The notes under the pieces were generated by a model. That model worked only from the letters and a program-made list of their open reading frames with translations. It was not told the origin of the DNA and did not search any database. A DNA stretch of 56,799 bases from a virus: positions 1 through 56,799 of IMG/VR virus record IMGVR_UViG_3300005471_000019; one strand, 5' to 3'. This document shows, piece by piece, positions 23,843 to 30,916 of this stretch (within the stretch, counting starts at the first letter, position 1; every line of letters begins with the position of its first letter). Position numbers and translations under genes: made by a program.

Positions 23843-24145
23843 TTAGTAGGGCTTCCGTGGCCGTCCGCAGCCTCCGTCATGCAAGATCGTTTTTCGGCTA
23901 TGACACGACGCACACAGCGCCTGTAGATTGCCCTCGTCGTGCGTCCCCCCTCGTGCCAGGGACCGCACATGGTCAACGTGCCTGGCCTCGTTGTTGCACC
24001 CCGGCGTCTGGCACAGGGGGTGGCAGGCAAGGTAGGCCAGGCGCAACCGCTGCCAGTGAGCATTGTAGCCGCGCTCGTCTGCCGAGGGGCGCGGGTCGCT
24101 GAGGTTGGCCCTCTGAGGTCGGTGTCTGGGTGGTCGGGACGGCAT
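23843..24145 (-). CDS. HNH endonuclease (packaging-associated type)
   Basis: 100 residues: RGYNAHWQRLRLAYLACHPLCQTPGCNNEARHVDHVRSLARGGTHDEGNLQALCASCHSRKTI. This is the compact HNH of HK97 gp74 type ('Y-x-x-x-W-x-x-L-R ... H-V-D-H ... G-G ... N-L-Q-A-L-C ... C-H-x-x-K-T'). In many cos phages it lies next to the terminase genes and is needed for cohesive-end cleavage, as would fit here two genes before the small terminase. Confidence 0.88.
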   Translation of the reverse strand: MPSRPPRHRPQRANLSDPRPSADERGYNAHWQRLRLAYLACHPLCQTPGCNNEARHVDHVRSLARGGTHDEGNLQALCASCHSRKTILHDGGCGRPRKPY

Positions 24146-24207
24146 CGACTGTTTCCTCCCTGGCCATCTAGATTACCCCACTGCTGGTGCCATTGCCACA
24201 CTCAACA

Positions 24208-24237
24208 CGGCCCCGGGGGATGGTGACCCCGGGGCCG
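24208..24237. terminator. GC-rich hairpin, terminator-like
   Basis: Perfect 11-bp arms CGGCCCCGGGG and CCCCGGGGCCG with an 8-base loop, in the 158-base gap downstream of the 24304-25470 gene. There is no U-tract, so termination is uncertain; it could be an mRNA 3' stabiliser. Confidence 0.55.
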
Positions 24238-24303
24238 CGCACCAGCTGCTCGCTAAACCCGAACGAGCCTCCTTTCGGGAAACGTGACACGGGCGACAGG
24301 CGA

Positions 24304-25470
24304 TCACGCGGCGCCCTCGCCGGTCTCGGGTCGGCTGGCCAGCCAATCAGCCAGCATCTGCCGGGCCGCGATCGGGTCGGCGCACTGGCTGATAGCCCGC
24401 CGGCACCTGGCGACGACCTCCAGCGGCCCCAGTTGTGTCGGCCGCCTGCGGGCCAGCCTGTCCTCGACAACCTTGATATCCTCACCCAGGGCTTGCTCCT
24501 GCTCTGCCACGGGTCGCCCAGCCAGGATTGCCATCGTGTAGGGGCGGCCCCCGAACTTGATGACCACGTCCACCAGCAGCTTGCCGCGGGCGATGCTGCG
24601 AAGCATCCTGGCAAGGGTGCCGTCCATCTCCACCTTCTCGCCGCGACTCTCCAGGATGCAGAGAACGGCAGCCCCCCTCAACAGCTCAGCGCGGATAATC
24701 TGGATGCCCCGGGCAAGGATCTTCTTCAGCTCGTCGGTCGGCAGGACGTTCAGCCTAGCGGCCACGTCGTCGAGTTCTTCGCGGTGCGTCACGGTCTCCT
24801 CCAGTTGTCGGAACAGGTTGGACAGACTCCAGGCGAGGGCGAGGGTGTGGTAGAAGGCCCAGCTGGCGCGATTCGCTCTGCGCATGCCCTCGCGATTCCG
24901 CTCGCGTACCTTCTCCAGGTTGGCTATGCGCGACCGGCGAGCATATTCACGATGCCTCTCCGGATCAGCTGCATATAACCTGCGATGCTGCTCGCGCACC
25001 TTTTCCACATTGGCCAGGCGTTTTTCGCGCGCCTGCTTACGATACTTCTCTGGGTTGGCTCCGTACCGCTTGCGCTTGTATTCACGCACCCTCTCTGGGT
25101 TGGCTGCGTACTTCTCTCGCGCTTGCTTGCGCATCTCTTCCAAGTTGACGGCGCGCTTCTCTCGCGCTTGCTTGTTCGCGCGCCTGCGCACCTCTTCCAT
25201 GTTAGCTTGAACATACCGGCGATGACATTCGCGATCCTTCTCCGGGTTGAGCGCCCTCCAGGTGCGTCTTTGGCACGTCTTCGTACACCACACCCTGTTA
25301 CTACGACCCTCCTTGATCTCCGCTCCGCACCCCTTACACGTTCGTTCCACCCGATTAATCAGACAACCGCCACGCTTGTTGCAGGCTTTCCCGCACGAAG
25401 GCGTACACCACACCCTGTCACTGCGCCCGCCGTCGAACTCCACCCCGCACCCCTTGCACGTCCGCAACAC
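24304..25470 (-). CDS. Zinc-finger protein with ANPE-type tandem repeats
   Basis: 388 residues. Two N-terminal zinc motifs, RTCKGCGVEFDGGRSDRVWCTPSC and RTCKGCGAEIKEGRSNRVWCTKTC, are near duplicates. Residues of about 75-205 are tandem 15-19-residue units such as KYAANPERVREYKRK, RYGANPEKYRKQARE and LYAADPERHREYARR, a pattern known from homing nucleases and plasmid proteins with zinc ribbons. The last 180 residues are a separate domain (ELDDVAARLNVLPTDELKKILARGIQ, FGGRPYTMAILAGRPVAEQEQALG). Some homing HNH proteins carry this repeat type, but no HNH core is visible. Function unknown. Confidence 0.78.
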   Translation of the reverse strand: MLRTCKGCGVEFDGGRSDRVWCTPSCGKACNKRGGCLINRVERTCKGCGAEIKEGRSNRVWCTKTCQRRTWRALNPEKDRECHRRYVQANMEEVRRRANKQAREKRAVNLEEMRKQAREKYAANPERVREYKRKRYGANPEKYRKQAREKRLANVEKVREQHRRLYAADPERHREYARRSRIANLEKVRERNREGMRRANRASWAFYHTLALAWSLSNLFRQLEETVTHREELDDVAARLNVLPTDELKKILARGIQIIRAELLRGAAVLCILESRGEKVEMDGTLARMLRSIARGKLLVDVVIKFGGRPYTMAILAGRPVAEQEQALGEDIKVVEDRLARRRPTQLGPLEVVARCRRAISQCADPIAARQMLADWLASRPETGEGAA

Positions 25471-25482
25471 GGCCCACCTCCT

Positions 25483-26178
25483 TCACGCGCGGTCCTCGAA
25501 CAGCGGCACCACCCAGTCAGGGCAGGGGCTGCGGGCGAAGATCACGGCGCCCTTGACGAGTGTCCCTGGATACCTGGCCCGCATCTCCTGTAGGGAACCG
25601 CCGGTGGTAAGGACGTCGTCCACGATCAGGTGACAGATGGTGCCAGTGCAGAACTGCTCGAGCGCCCTGGCCAGCCTCAGCCCGCCCCGCGGCACGCCCT
25701 CGACGGAGGCGAACACCCCCACCTTCTTGCTCAGCGCGAACGCCAGGCAGTCGATGTCCTCGTCGCTCAGGGCATCGCAGTTGATGCGCCAGGACGAACA
25801 TCCGCCACTGTGAAGAACAAACTTGCCCAACTCAAAGAGCCCCATTCCTCCCACCCCCAGCACAGTTCGCTTGTAAAAATCCATGACCCCGACATCAACC
25901 TCCCACCCCCAGCGCGACAGCGCCTCGGCGAGGGCGGGGTTCTGGACCCCCTCGACCACGACCAACTCAAAGTCGTTGCCGGCACACACCTCGGCCAGGA
26001 ACCGGCGGAAGTGGCCCTGGCGGCGGTGAGGTTCCTCGACCGTGACACTCTCGATGACGACGGCGTGGATCGTGGGGCGGTCCGTCCAGTCCGGGCGCGT
26101 CGCGGACAGGCGGAGGCTGCCGGCATCTACCCAACACTCGCGGAGCACGGCACAGAGTGGCCCCCAGTGCAACGTCAT
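25483..26178 (-). CDS. GNAT acetyltransferase-phosphoribosyltransferase fusion
   Basis: 231 residues from the ATG at 26178, preceded by AGGAGGTGGAAC. Residues 1-105 fit a GNAT fold: VVIESVTVEEPHRRQGHFRRFLAEV is the acetyl-CoA R/Q-x-x-G-x-(G/H) loop, and ALAEALSRWGWEV the late strand. Residues 115-231 fit an orotate-type phosphoribosyltransferase: LGKFVLHSGGCSSWRINCDAL, then the PRPP loop HLIVDDVLTTGGSLQEM at 183-199. No gap separates the domains. It may modify a nucleoside or tRNA precursor; the partner substrate is not deducible. Confidence 0.8.
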   Translation of the reverse strand: MTLHWGPLCAVLRECWVDAGSLRLSATRPDWTDRPTIHAVVIESVTVEEPHRRQGHFRRFLAEVCAGNDFELVVVEGVQNPALAEALSRWGWEVDVGVMDFYKRTVLGVGGMGLFELGKFVLHSGGCSSWRINCDALSDEDIDCLAFALSKKVGVFASVEGVPRGGLRLARALEQFCTGTICHLIVDDVLTTGGSLQEMRARYPGTLVKGAVIFARSPCPDWVVPLFEDRA

Positions 26179-26191
26179 GTTCCACCTCCTC

Positions 26192-26368
26192 TCACACCTG
26201 ATCGAACAGGGACGGCCCCTCGTCCCGCCCCCGGCGCTTGCCCTGTATGGGCTCGCGCAGGGCACAGGAGATGCGCCTGGTCGGCCACGGCGCAGGGGCC
26301 CGCCGGCCGTAGTGCAGTCGCACCAGCGCTCGTTCAGCGGTTGACCAGTGGTGGTAGCGCCGGGTCAT
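26192..26368 (-). CDS. Small basic protein, 58 aa
   Basis: An ATG at 26368 overlaps the upstream stop (ATGA) and GGAGGTGGCAA precedes it; the frame ends in TGA 14 bases before the next start. MTRRYHHWSTAERALVRLHYGRR resembles the first helix of SANT/Myb-like domains ('W-S-x-x-E-x-x-L-V-x-x-x-Y'), followed by a basic Pro-rich end. Possible DNA-binding. The gene fills an otherwise empty interval. Confidence 0.65.
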   Translation of the reverse strand: MTRRYHHWSTAERALVRLHYGRRAPAPWPTRRISCALREPIQGKRRGRDEGPSLFDQV

Positions 26369-26775
26369 TTGCCACCTCCCTCGGCCCTGCGCAGGCGCGC
26401 CATCAGCCAGTCCAGCCGGTCGCCGATACGGCAGCCCTCCGCGCCGTGGGTGCCCGGCGGGTGGTGCGGCACGCCCTGGGCGTCGAGGTAGTTGTGAACC
26501 CAGACCTTGAACGCTTCCGCTGCCCTGGCCCGCTGTACAGCCGGATGCGCCGGTCGATCCTCCTCGTGGAGTTCATGGATGATCTTGCTCAACTCGGTGA
26601 TCGCGGATTGGGTAGCGACGAAGGCGCGGCAGCACTGACAGCCGCAGCCCTCGTCGTGCTCGTCGGGTTTGGCCGCGCACCGGCCGTTGGACGTGGCCAC
26701 GGACATCAGGTAGCCGGCCACCGGCACCAGCCGATCGGCCAGGCTGTTTAGTCGCGCGATCAGGTCGCCGGACAT
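26365..26775 (-). CDS. Hypothetical Cys-containing protein
   Basis: 136 residues, MSGDLIARLNSLADRLVPVAGYLMSV, then a small Cys cluster (CAAKPDEHDEGCGCQCCRAF) that could bind a metal, and a helical C-terminus with VWVHNYLDAQGVPHHPPGTHGAEGCRIGDRLDWLMARL. No family recognised. It overlaps both neighbours at the start/stop. Confidence 0.62.
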   Translation of the reverse strand: MSGDLIARLNSLADRLVPVAGYLMSVATSNGRCAAKPDEHDEGCGCQCCRAFVATQSAITELSKIIHELHEEDRPAHPAVQRARAAEAFKVWVHNYLDAQGVPHHPPGTHGAEGCRIGDRLDWLMARLRRAEGGGK

Positions 26776-27068
26776 GGTCGATTTTCCTCGGGAGTCTGGA
26801 CGGCGCTAGCAACCTCGCTCAACCGCCGCGCCCGCGCCCGGCAGTCAGCACAGAGCAGGTAATCGGTGCGGCCCAGTGCCTTGCGACAGCCGGCGGTGCG
26901 GCACAGCCAGGGCGCGCAGGTGGTGGGCGGCAGGGAACGTGGTCCGGTCGCACGCATGATGAGTTCTCCTCGGGGGATGCTGCGCCTATCCGGCTCGCAG
27001 CGGTGACAGTAGTGGGTGCGCCGCGGGGGGACGGTGGCGCGGCCACAGCGGCGGCAGGTACGGAGCAT
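26760..27068 (-). CDS. Small zinc-binding protein
   Basis: 102 residues with four Cys-pair motifs: CRRCGRAT, YCHRCEPD, CRTAGCRKALG and LLCADCRARAR. This suggests two small zinc ribbons separated by a basic linker. Overlaps the next gene by 16 bases. An internal start (MRATGPRSL) could give a shorter product. Function unknown. Confidence 0.58.
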   Translation of the reverse strand: MLRTCRRCGRATVPPRRTHYCHRCEPDRRSIPRGELIMRATGPRSLPPTTCAPWLCRTAGCRKALGRTDYLLCADCRARARRLSEVASAVQTPEENRPCPAT

Positions 27069-28088
27069 CTACTCGGCCTCCAGAAAGGCGCGGATGAACA
27101 GGGCAGCCGCCTGGGGAACTATCGCGTTCCCGTACCCGCGCAGGCGTCCCACGCGAGCGGGAACCCCATGAGCCAGCGGGAATGTGCCGGGTTCAACGCG
27201 CCTTTGCTTGCCGTCCCGGCAGGGGATGAGGTCGTAGGCATCCCAGAAGCGAGCGTCCCGAGCGTCCCGTTCGTCACCGCCCGCTTCGACCCGCTGGGCC
27301 GCTTGCCGCCCACTTCCTTCGCGTTCCTCCCGCCGGTTGCATCGCTCGCTTCCGGCGTTGCCCACCCCGCCAGCAACGCCTGCCCCTCCAGTTGCAGACA
27401 CACCTTGTCGTGATCGCCGGCGGCGTAGGTGTACGGGGCATTCTTCGCCGTTGGACTCGCCCATCCCGCCAACTGCGCCGCGTGTGACAGATGCCCGTGA
27501 GCCGTTGCGCCCATCTGGTGACCGCGAGCAATCGCTCGCTGTCGTCGCGCGTTGTACATCTCCAGCGTTCCGCCCGGTTCCTGCGCTGCCGGCGTCGGCC
27601 ACCCAGAACAATCGCTGTCTGATGTGGGGTGCCCCCGCGCAACAAGCCGGCAAATCCGCAGCCCCGACGCGATAACCCGCCGACTCCAGGTCAGCCTGTA
27701 CTCCAGCGAGCCAGCGGTATCCGCCAGCTCCGCTAGTCTGCTCGCCAAACACCGTTGCAGGCCGGCACTTGCGGATGAGCCGAAAGAACACCGGCCAGAG
27801 GTGGCGCGGGTCGTCTTCTTCCTCGCGCTTGCCGGCCGAGGAGAAGGGTTGGCAGGGACAGCTTCCTGTCCAAACAGGTCGAGCTGGGTCCCAGCCGGCA
27901 AGGGCAAGGGCAAGGGGCCAGCCGAGAATTCCGCTGAAAAAGTGACATTGGCGGTATCCTTTGAGTTCTTCCGCCTTGACTTCCTGGATGGGCCGCTCAT
28001 CGACATCTCCTAGAGGGACCAGCCCGGCGACAATCAACTCCCTTGCCCAGGCGCAAACAAAGGAGTCGGAATCGTTGAGGTAGATCAC
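27069..28088 (-). CDS. C5-cytosine DNA methyltransferase
   Basis: 339 residues from a GTG at 28088 (GTGA overlap). CHFFSGILGWPLALALAGWD is the SAM motif I variant of this phage family, VWTGSCPCQPFSSAGKREEEDDPRHLWP carries the catalytic Pro-Cys (motif IV), TVFGEQTSG replaces E-N-V of motif VI, GAPHIRQRLFWVADA is motif VIII, and GRLRGYGNAIVPQAAALFI is motif X. The target recognition region (about residues 175-290) is low-complexity, Gly/Arg/Glu-rich. It probably modifies phage DNA. The same DNA carries a long second frame (27119-28006). Confidence 0.88.
   Translation of the reverse strand: MIYLNDSDSFVCAWARELIVAGLVPLGDVDERPIQEVKAEELKGYRQCHFFSGILGWPLALALAGWDPARPVWTGSCPCQPFSSAGKREEEDDPRHLWPVFFRLIRKCRPATVFGEQTSGAGGYRWLAGVQADLESAGYRVGAADLPACCAGAPHIRQRLFWVADAGSAGTGRNAGDVQRATTASDCSRSPDGRNGSRASVTRGAVGGMGESNGEECPVHLRRRRSRQGVSATGGAGVAGGVGNAGSERCNRREEREGSGRQAAQRVEAGGDERDARDARFWDAYDLIPCRDGKQRRVEPGTFPLAHGVPARVGRLRGYGNAIVPQAAALFIRAFLEAE
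27119..28006 (-). CDS. Second, overlapping frame within the cytosine methyltransferase gene
   Basis: A 295-codon open frame, offset from the methyltransferase frame over almost its full length. It contains protein-like features: GTQLDLFGQE, repeated LAGW-x-(S/T)-P units (SGWPTPAAQEP, AGWASPTAKNA, AGWATPEASDA), SLEYRLTWSRR and a C-terminal LNPAHSRWLMGFPLAWDACA, a motif known from the ends of other phage methyltransferase-like proteins. GC-rich DNA favours spurious long frames and the conserved frame may create echo motifs, so translation is not shown; the call is offered because the motifs repeat in register. Confidence 0.3.
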   Translation of the reverse strand: MSMSGPSRKSRRKNSKDTANVTFSAEFSAGPLPLPLPAGTQLDLFGQEAVPANPSPRPASARKKTTRATSGRCSFGSSASAGLQRCLASRLAELADTAGSLEYRLTWSRRVIASGLRICRLVARGHPTSDSDCSGWPTPAAQEPGGTLEMYNARRQRAIARGHQMGATAHGHLSHAAQLAGWASPTAKNAPYTYAAGDHDKVCLQLEGQALLAGWATPEASDATGGRNAKEVGGKRPSGSKRAVTNGTLGTLASGMPTTSSPAGTASKGALNPAHSRWLMGFPLAWDACAGTGTR

Positions 28089-28375
28089 GTGCCCTCCAGC
28101 GGGACAACGCTGACAACTATCCAGTCGCCGGTTTGCCCCGGTCGCTCCCGGCACGGCGCCAGGATGAACACGGCGCGCAAGAACGGATCGACCCGGGCTC
28201 GGCGGTCAACGGGAAGATGGAGACGATCACGCTCGGTTGGCGTGGCCCGCCGGGCGCAGTTGGCTGCGCGAATCAGGTCGGCACGGTGAGCGCCAGCGAA
28301 ACGCTGACGCCAGCGTGCCAGCGCGTGCCTGCTAGCACGCAGCACGACGTCGGTACGGTCGGTCGGAATGCTCAT
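28085..28375 (-). CDS. Small hypothetical protein
   Basis: 96 residues from the ATG at 28375 (MSIPTDRTDVVLRASRHALARWRQRF). The 'H-A-x-x-R-W-x-x-R-F' helix and a later beta portion (LRAVFILAPCRERPGQTGDWIVVSVVPL) give it the look of a compact alpha-beta protein. The frame is open far upstream, but the ATGA overlap with the preceding stop settles the start. No function inferred. Confidence 0.68.
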   Translation of the reverse strand: MSIPTDRTDVVLRASRHALARWRQRFAGAHRADLIRAANCARRATPTERDRLHLPVDRRARVDPFLRAVFILAPCRERPGQTGDWIVVSVVPLEGT

Positions 28376-28902
28376 CACGCGCCCTCCAGCACGACCAACA
28401 GGCGAGACGCCTGCGCGGGCGCCGCCAGCACCGCGTCCCACTCGCCCGGCGGCGGGCCATCCTCGGCGGCCACGGCGATCAGCTGCACCTCGGTGCAGCG
28501 CATGGCCGCGGCCAGACCAGCGGCGGTGTGCCGGCCCAGGGTGCCGGCGTCGATCACCACCACGCCCGGGTGATGTTCGGCGAACAGGCACCCGGCGGCG
28601 AAGGGGTCGGGTGCGTACAGCCATGACAGGTGCGGTGCGTCCTGCTGGCAAGCAGCCAGCACGGCGCCGGGGGTGCCCACCAGCAGAATGGGCGGGCTGG
28701 CGGCGTCGAGGATGTGCGCGGGGAAACCGTGCTCGCGCAGGAAGCGGAGCAGGGACTCCCGGGCCACGCGGCGGTCATTGCTGCCGGGGATGCGCCAGCC
28801 CCGGAGCGTACCCCGGTCGATCCACTGGGACACGGTCCGTGGGGCACACTGGCAAATTTTGGCGACCTCGCCAGTGGTAAAGACGTTGCGGCGTGTCTTC
28901 AT
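28375..28902 (-). CDS. MerR/excisionase-type HTH protein with receiver-like domain
   Basis: 175 residues. MKTRRNVFTTGEVAKICQCAPRTVSQWIDRGTLRGWRIPGSNDRRVARESLLRFLREHG is a winged-helix MerR/excisionase type DNA-binding domain, followed (about 68-175) by a receiver-like alpha-beta domain (PILLVGTPGAVLAAC, FAEHHPGVVVIDAGTLGRHTAAG, VQLIAVAAED). The combination 'F-T-T-G-x-V-A-K-I-C-x-x-A-P-R-T-V-S' plus receiver is a planctomycete type. The usual phosphoacceptor Asp is at VVIDAG. Probably a transcription regulator picked up from the host. Confidence 0.82.
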   Translation of the reverse strand: MKTRRNVFTTGEVAKICQCAPRTVSQWIDRGTLRGWRIPGSNDRRVARESLLRFLREHGFPAHILDAASPPILLVGTPGAVLAACQQDAPHLSWLYAPDPFAAGCLFAEHHPGVVVIDAGTLGRHTAAGLAAAMRCTEVQLIAVAAEDGPPPGEWDAVLAAPAQASRLLVVLEGA

Positions 28903-28922
28903 GGGGTCTCCTGGGAGGGCGA

Positions 28923-29927
28923 TCAGTCCTGCTTCTCTTCGGCGAACAGCGGAAGCGATACACGCCCGCGCGGCTTCAGCTTGCGCGGCTCACAGCGGGC
29001 CGCCTTCCACTCTGGCCAGGAGATGCGCTTGTCGTAAGCGCCCACTACCCAGCGCTGGAACCCTACCGTGAGGTGGTTGCGGACGAACGGCATCGGGTAC
29101 GGCCGGGCCCCGAACTCGCGCAGTCGCCCCTGACGGTACAGCCAGTCGTCCTCCGTCTCACCGGGCCAGTAGCCCAGCAGCATGTAGACCATGATGCTGT
29201 CGGGCCGCACGCCCGCGGCCACCAGCAGGCGCAACCCGGCGAACAGCCGCTCCTCGTCCCTGCGCGAGTCCCAGGCCGTGTAGATCCGCCGTACCTTCAT
29301 GCCGTCGTCACGGTAGTCGATGCTGGCGATCGCTTCGGCTGCCTCGGGCGTTATCATTCGGGCGTTGATGCCCTGGTTGAACGACACCTTGAATTTGCCC
29401 TCGCGCAACTCCCGCACGCGCTCGCGCCAGCCGGGCTGGCCGAAGAAATCGTTGTCCAGGAGCAGCAGTTCCCGGGAGTGTCCGTCGCCGCGCCACAGGT
29501 CCCAGATGGTCGCGGCCTGCCGCACGACTCCTTCCTTGCGCGGCACCACGCAAAAGGGACACCGCAGCCGACAGCCGCGCTGGGTAAACCCCATGCTCTG
29601 CCGGAAGGCCGGGTACAGTGAGTAGTCGGGCCGGGTGTCCTCGGCCACCCCGTGCCCCTCCAGGGTGGTTATCAGGTCCCACCCCGTGCCACCGATGATC
29701 GCGCCGGGGTAGACCTGTCGCAGCCGCTCCACCACCGACCGGGTTCGCTCGAAGATCAGCGAGGCATAGACGCGCCCGAAGTCGTCGCCGAGTTCGCGCT
29801 CGACCGCTCCTGGCGTGCGTGCCTGGCGCAATTCCACCTCATCGCCCTGCGCTTTGTGGTGCGCCGCCAGACGCATCAGCGCCAGGTTCGGCAACTTGCC
29901 ATCCAGTTGCAGCAGCACCACGCGCAT
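28923..29927 (-). CDS. Radical SAM enzyme
   Basis: 334 residues. The iron-sulfur motif is TQRGCRLRCPFCVVPRKEG (Cys119, Cys123, Cys126). The N-terminal 90 residues (MRVVLLQLDGKLPNLALMRLAAHHKAQGDEV, GAIIGGTGWDL) have the Rossmann-like layout of B12-binding-type lead domains. The barrel continues with LLLLDNDFFGQPGWRERVRE and KVSFNQGINARMITPEAAEAI. This phage-type family is often encoded among replication and modification genes; the reaction is unknown, with nucleic-acid modification a fair guess. Confidence 0.88.
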   Translation of the reverse strand: MRVVLLQLDGKLPNLALMRLAAHHKAQGDEVELRQARTPGAVERELGDDFGRVYASLIFERTRSVVERLRQVYPGAIIGGTGWDLITTLEGHGVAEDTRPDYSLYPAFRQSMGFTQRGCRLRCPFCVVPRKEGVVRQAATIWDLWRGDGHSRELLLLDNDFFGQPGWRERVRELREGKFKVSFNQGINARMITPEAAEAIASIDYRDDGMKVRRIYTAWDSRRDEERLFAGLRLLVAAGVRPDSIMVYMLLGYWPGETEDDWLYRQGRLREFGARPYPMPFVRNHLTVGFQRWVVGAYDKRISWPEWKAARCEPRKLKPRGRVSLPLFAEEKQD

Positions 29928-30142
29928 CAGTCCTGCTCTCCTTCCGCGCTCTCGACCGGGGTGGGGCGGGCGAACATCGACGGCTCCAGCACGCTTGCCA
30001 GCGCCTCGTCGAAGCGGCGCTCGGCCGCCGTGACGCAGTCGTAGGCGGCGGGGGAACCAGTTCTGGCGTAGCCGCGCTGTGCGACGCGCATCTGCTGGCC
30101 GAGACGGGCCAGGCTGATCAGGGTCAGGGGTAGTTCAGGCAT
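29927..30142 (-). CDS. Small helical hypothetical protein
   Basis: 71 residues, MPELPLTLISLARLGQQMRVAQRGYARTGSPAAYDCVTAAERRFDEALASVLEPS. Two or three helices with no distinguishing motif. Overlaps the radical SAM start by one base and the SLOG stop by eight. Confidence 0.65.
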   Translation of the reverse strand: MPELPLTLISLARLGQQMRVAQRGYARTGSPAAYDCVTAAERRFDEALASVLEPSMFARPTPVESAEGEQD

Positions 30143-30572
30143 GGGGGTTCTCCTCGGTCACGCCGCCGTCGGGCCAGACGATGGTGATGGGTCGCCCTGC
30201 CTTCCGGGCTGCGCGGACGGTTGACCAGGTTCCGGAGCGCACCTCCTCCGTCATGCCCTGCGGCAGGGCGAGCAGGTGGTCACAGTCGCGGACGATGCAG
30301 CGGTTGCGCTGCAAGGGCGGTTGCGGCTGGAAGACCTCGTCGCTGTACGTCAGCGCGTCTGCATCGGTCCAGCTCTTCAGCGTGCAGGGGTAGGCGATGA
30401 TGTAGGGCGTTGGCTCGAGGGCCGCACAGGCGATGGCTATGGCAACAGCGTCCGCCCCCCGGCACGCGCCGTGCAAGAGCGCGGCCGGCTCCATCTCCTC
30501 CAGCACGCACCGCAAGGCGGCGTACTGGGCGGTGCTGAGGCCATGTCGGGTTCCGGTGATGCCGAGCTTCAC
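30135..30572 (-). CDS. SLOG-family nucleotide-binding protein
   Basis: 145 residues from a GTG at 30572 (GTGA overlap). KLGITGTRHGLSTAQYAAL followed by LLHGACRGADAVAIAIACAALEP is the Rossmann-like SLOG signature (G-x-T-G-T/S-R ... H-G-x-x-x-G-A-D). The C-terminal part ends in SGTWSTVRAARKAGRPITIVWPDG. SLOG domains bind nucleotides or their derivatives and occur in DprA, LOG and phage-associated proteins. Its neighbours are a VRR-NUC nuclease and a radical SAM protein. Confidence 0.85.
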   Translation of the reverse strand: MKLGITGTRHGLSTAQYAALRCVLEEMEPAALLHGACRGADAVAIAIACAALEPTPYIIAYPCTLKSWTDADALTYSDEVFQPQPPLQRNRCIVRDCDHLLALPQGMTEEVRSGTWSTVRAARKAGRPITIVWPDGGVTEENPHA

Positions 30573-30907
30573 TTGAGCGCCTCTTCTATCTGGGTCCACA
30601 TGGACGGTCGCCACACATGCGCCCGCTGTCCGGCCGCCCGGAGCAGGCGCAGCCACACCTCCTGGTTGCGCCTCAGACGGCCCTTGTCGGTCTTGAGCTC
30701 GACGAAGATGGTCTGGGGCGGGCGGCAGAGAACGAGGTCGGGGAAGCCGGCGTCCCCCTGAACGGGCGTTCTCCAGCCCTTGAGCGTTCGGCCAGGGCGG
30801 GCGTGATGAACCTGCCAGCCGCGGAGCTTCGCCAGGTCAATGACCTGTTTCAGGAAGGCGTCCTCGGTCATGGGCGGCAGGGTGGTGAGGGGTCGGCGGG
30901 CAGGCAT
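30569..30907 (-). CDS. VRR-NUC domain nuclease
   Basis: 112 residues (an internal ATG at codon 13, MTEDAFLKQV, is an equally likely start). GWQVHHARPGRTLKGWRTPVQGDAGFPDLVLCRPPQTIFVELKTDKGRLRRNQEVWLRLLRAAGQRAHVWRP carries the PD-(D/E)xK-like core: Asp of FPDLVL, then E-L-K. Stand-alone VRR-NUC proteins are common phage Holliday-junction or structure-specific nucleases. Confidence 0.9.
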   Translation of the reverse strand: MPARRPLTTLPPMTEDAFLKQVIDLAKLRGWQVHHARPGRTLKGWRTPVQGDAGFPDLVLCRPPQTIFVELKTDKGRLRRNQEVWLRLLRAAGQRAHVWRPSMWTQIEEALK

Positions 30908-30916
30908 GGGAGATCC

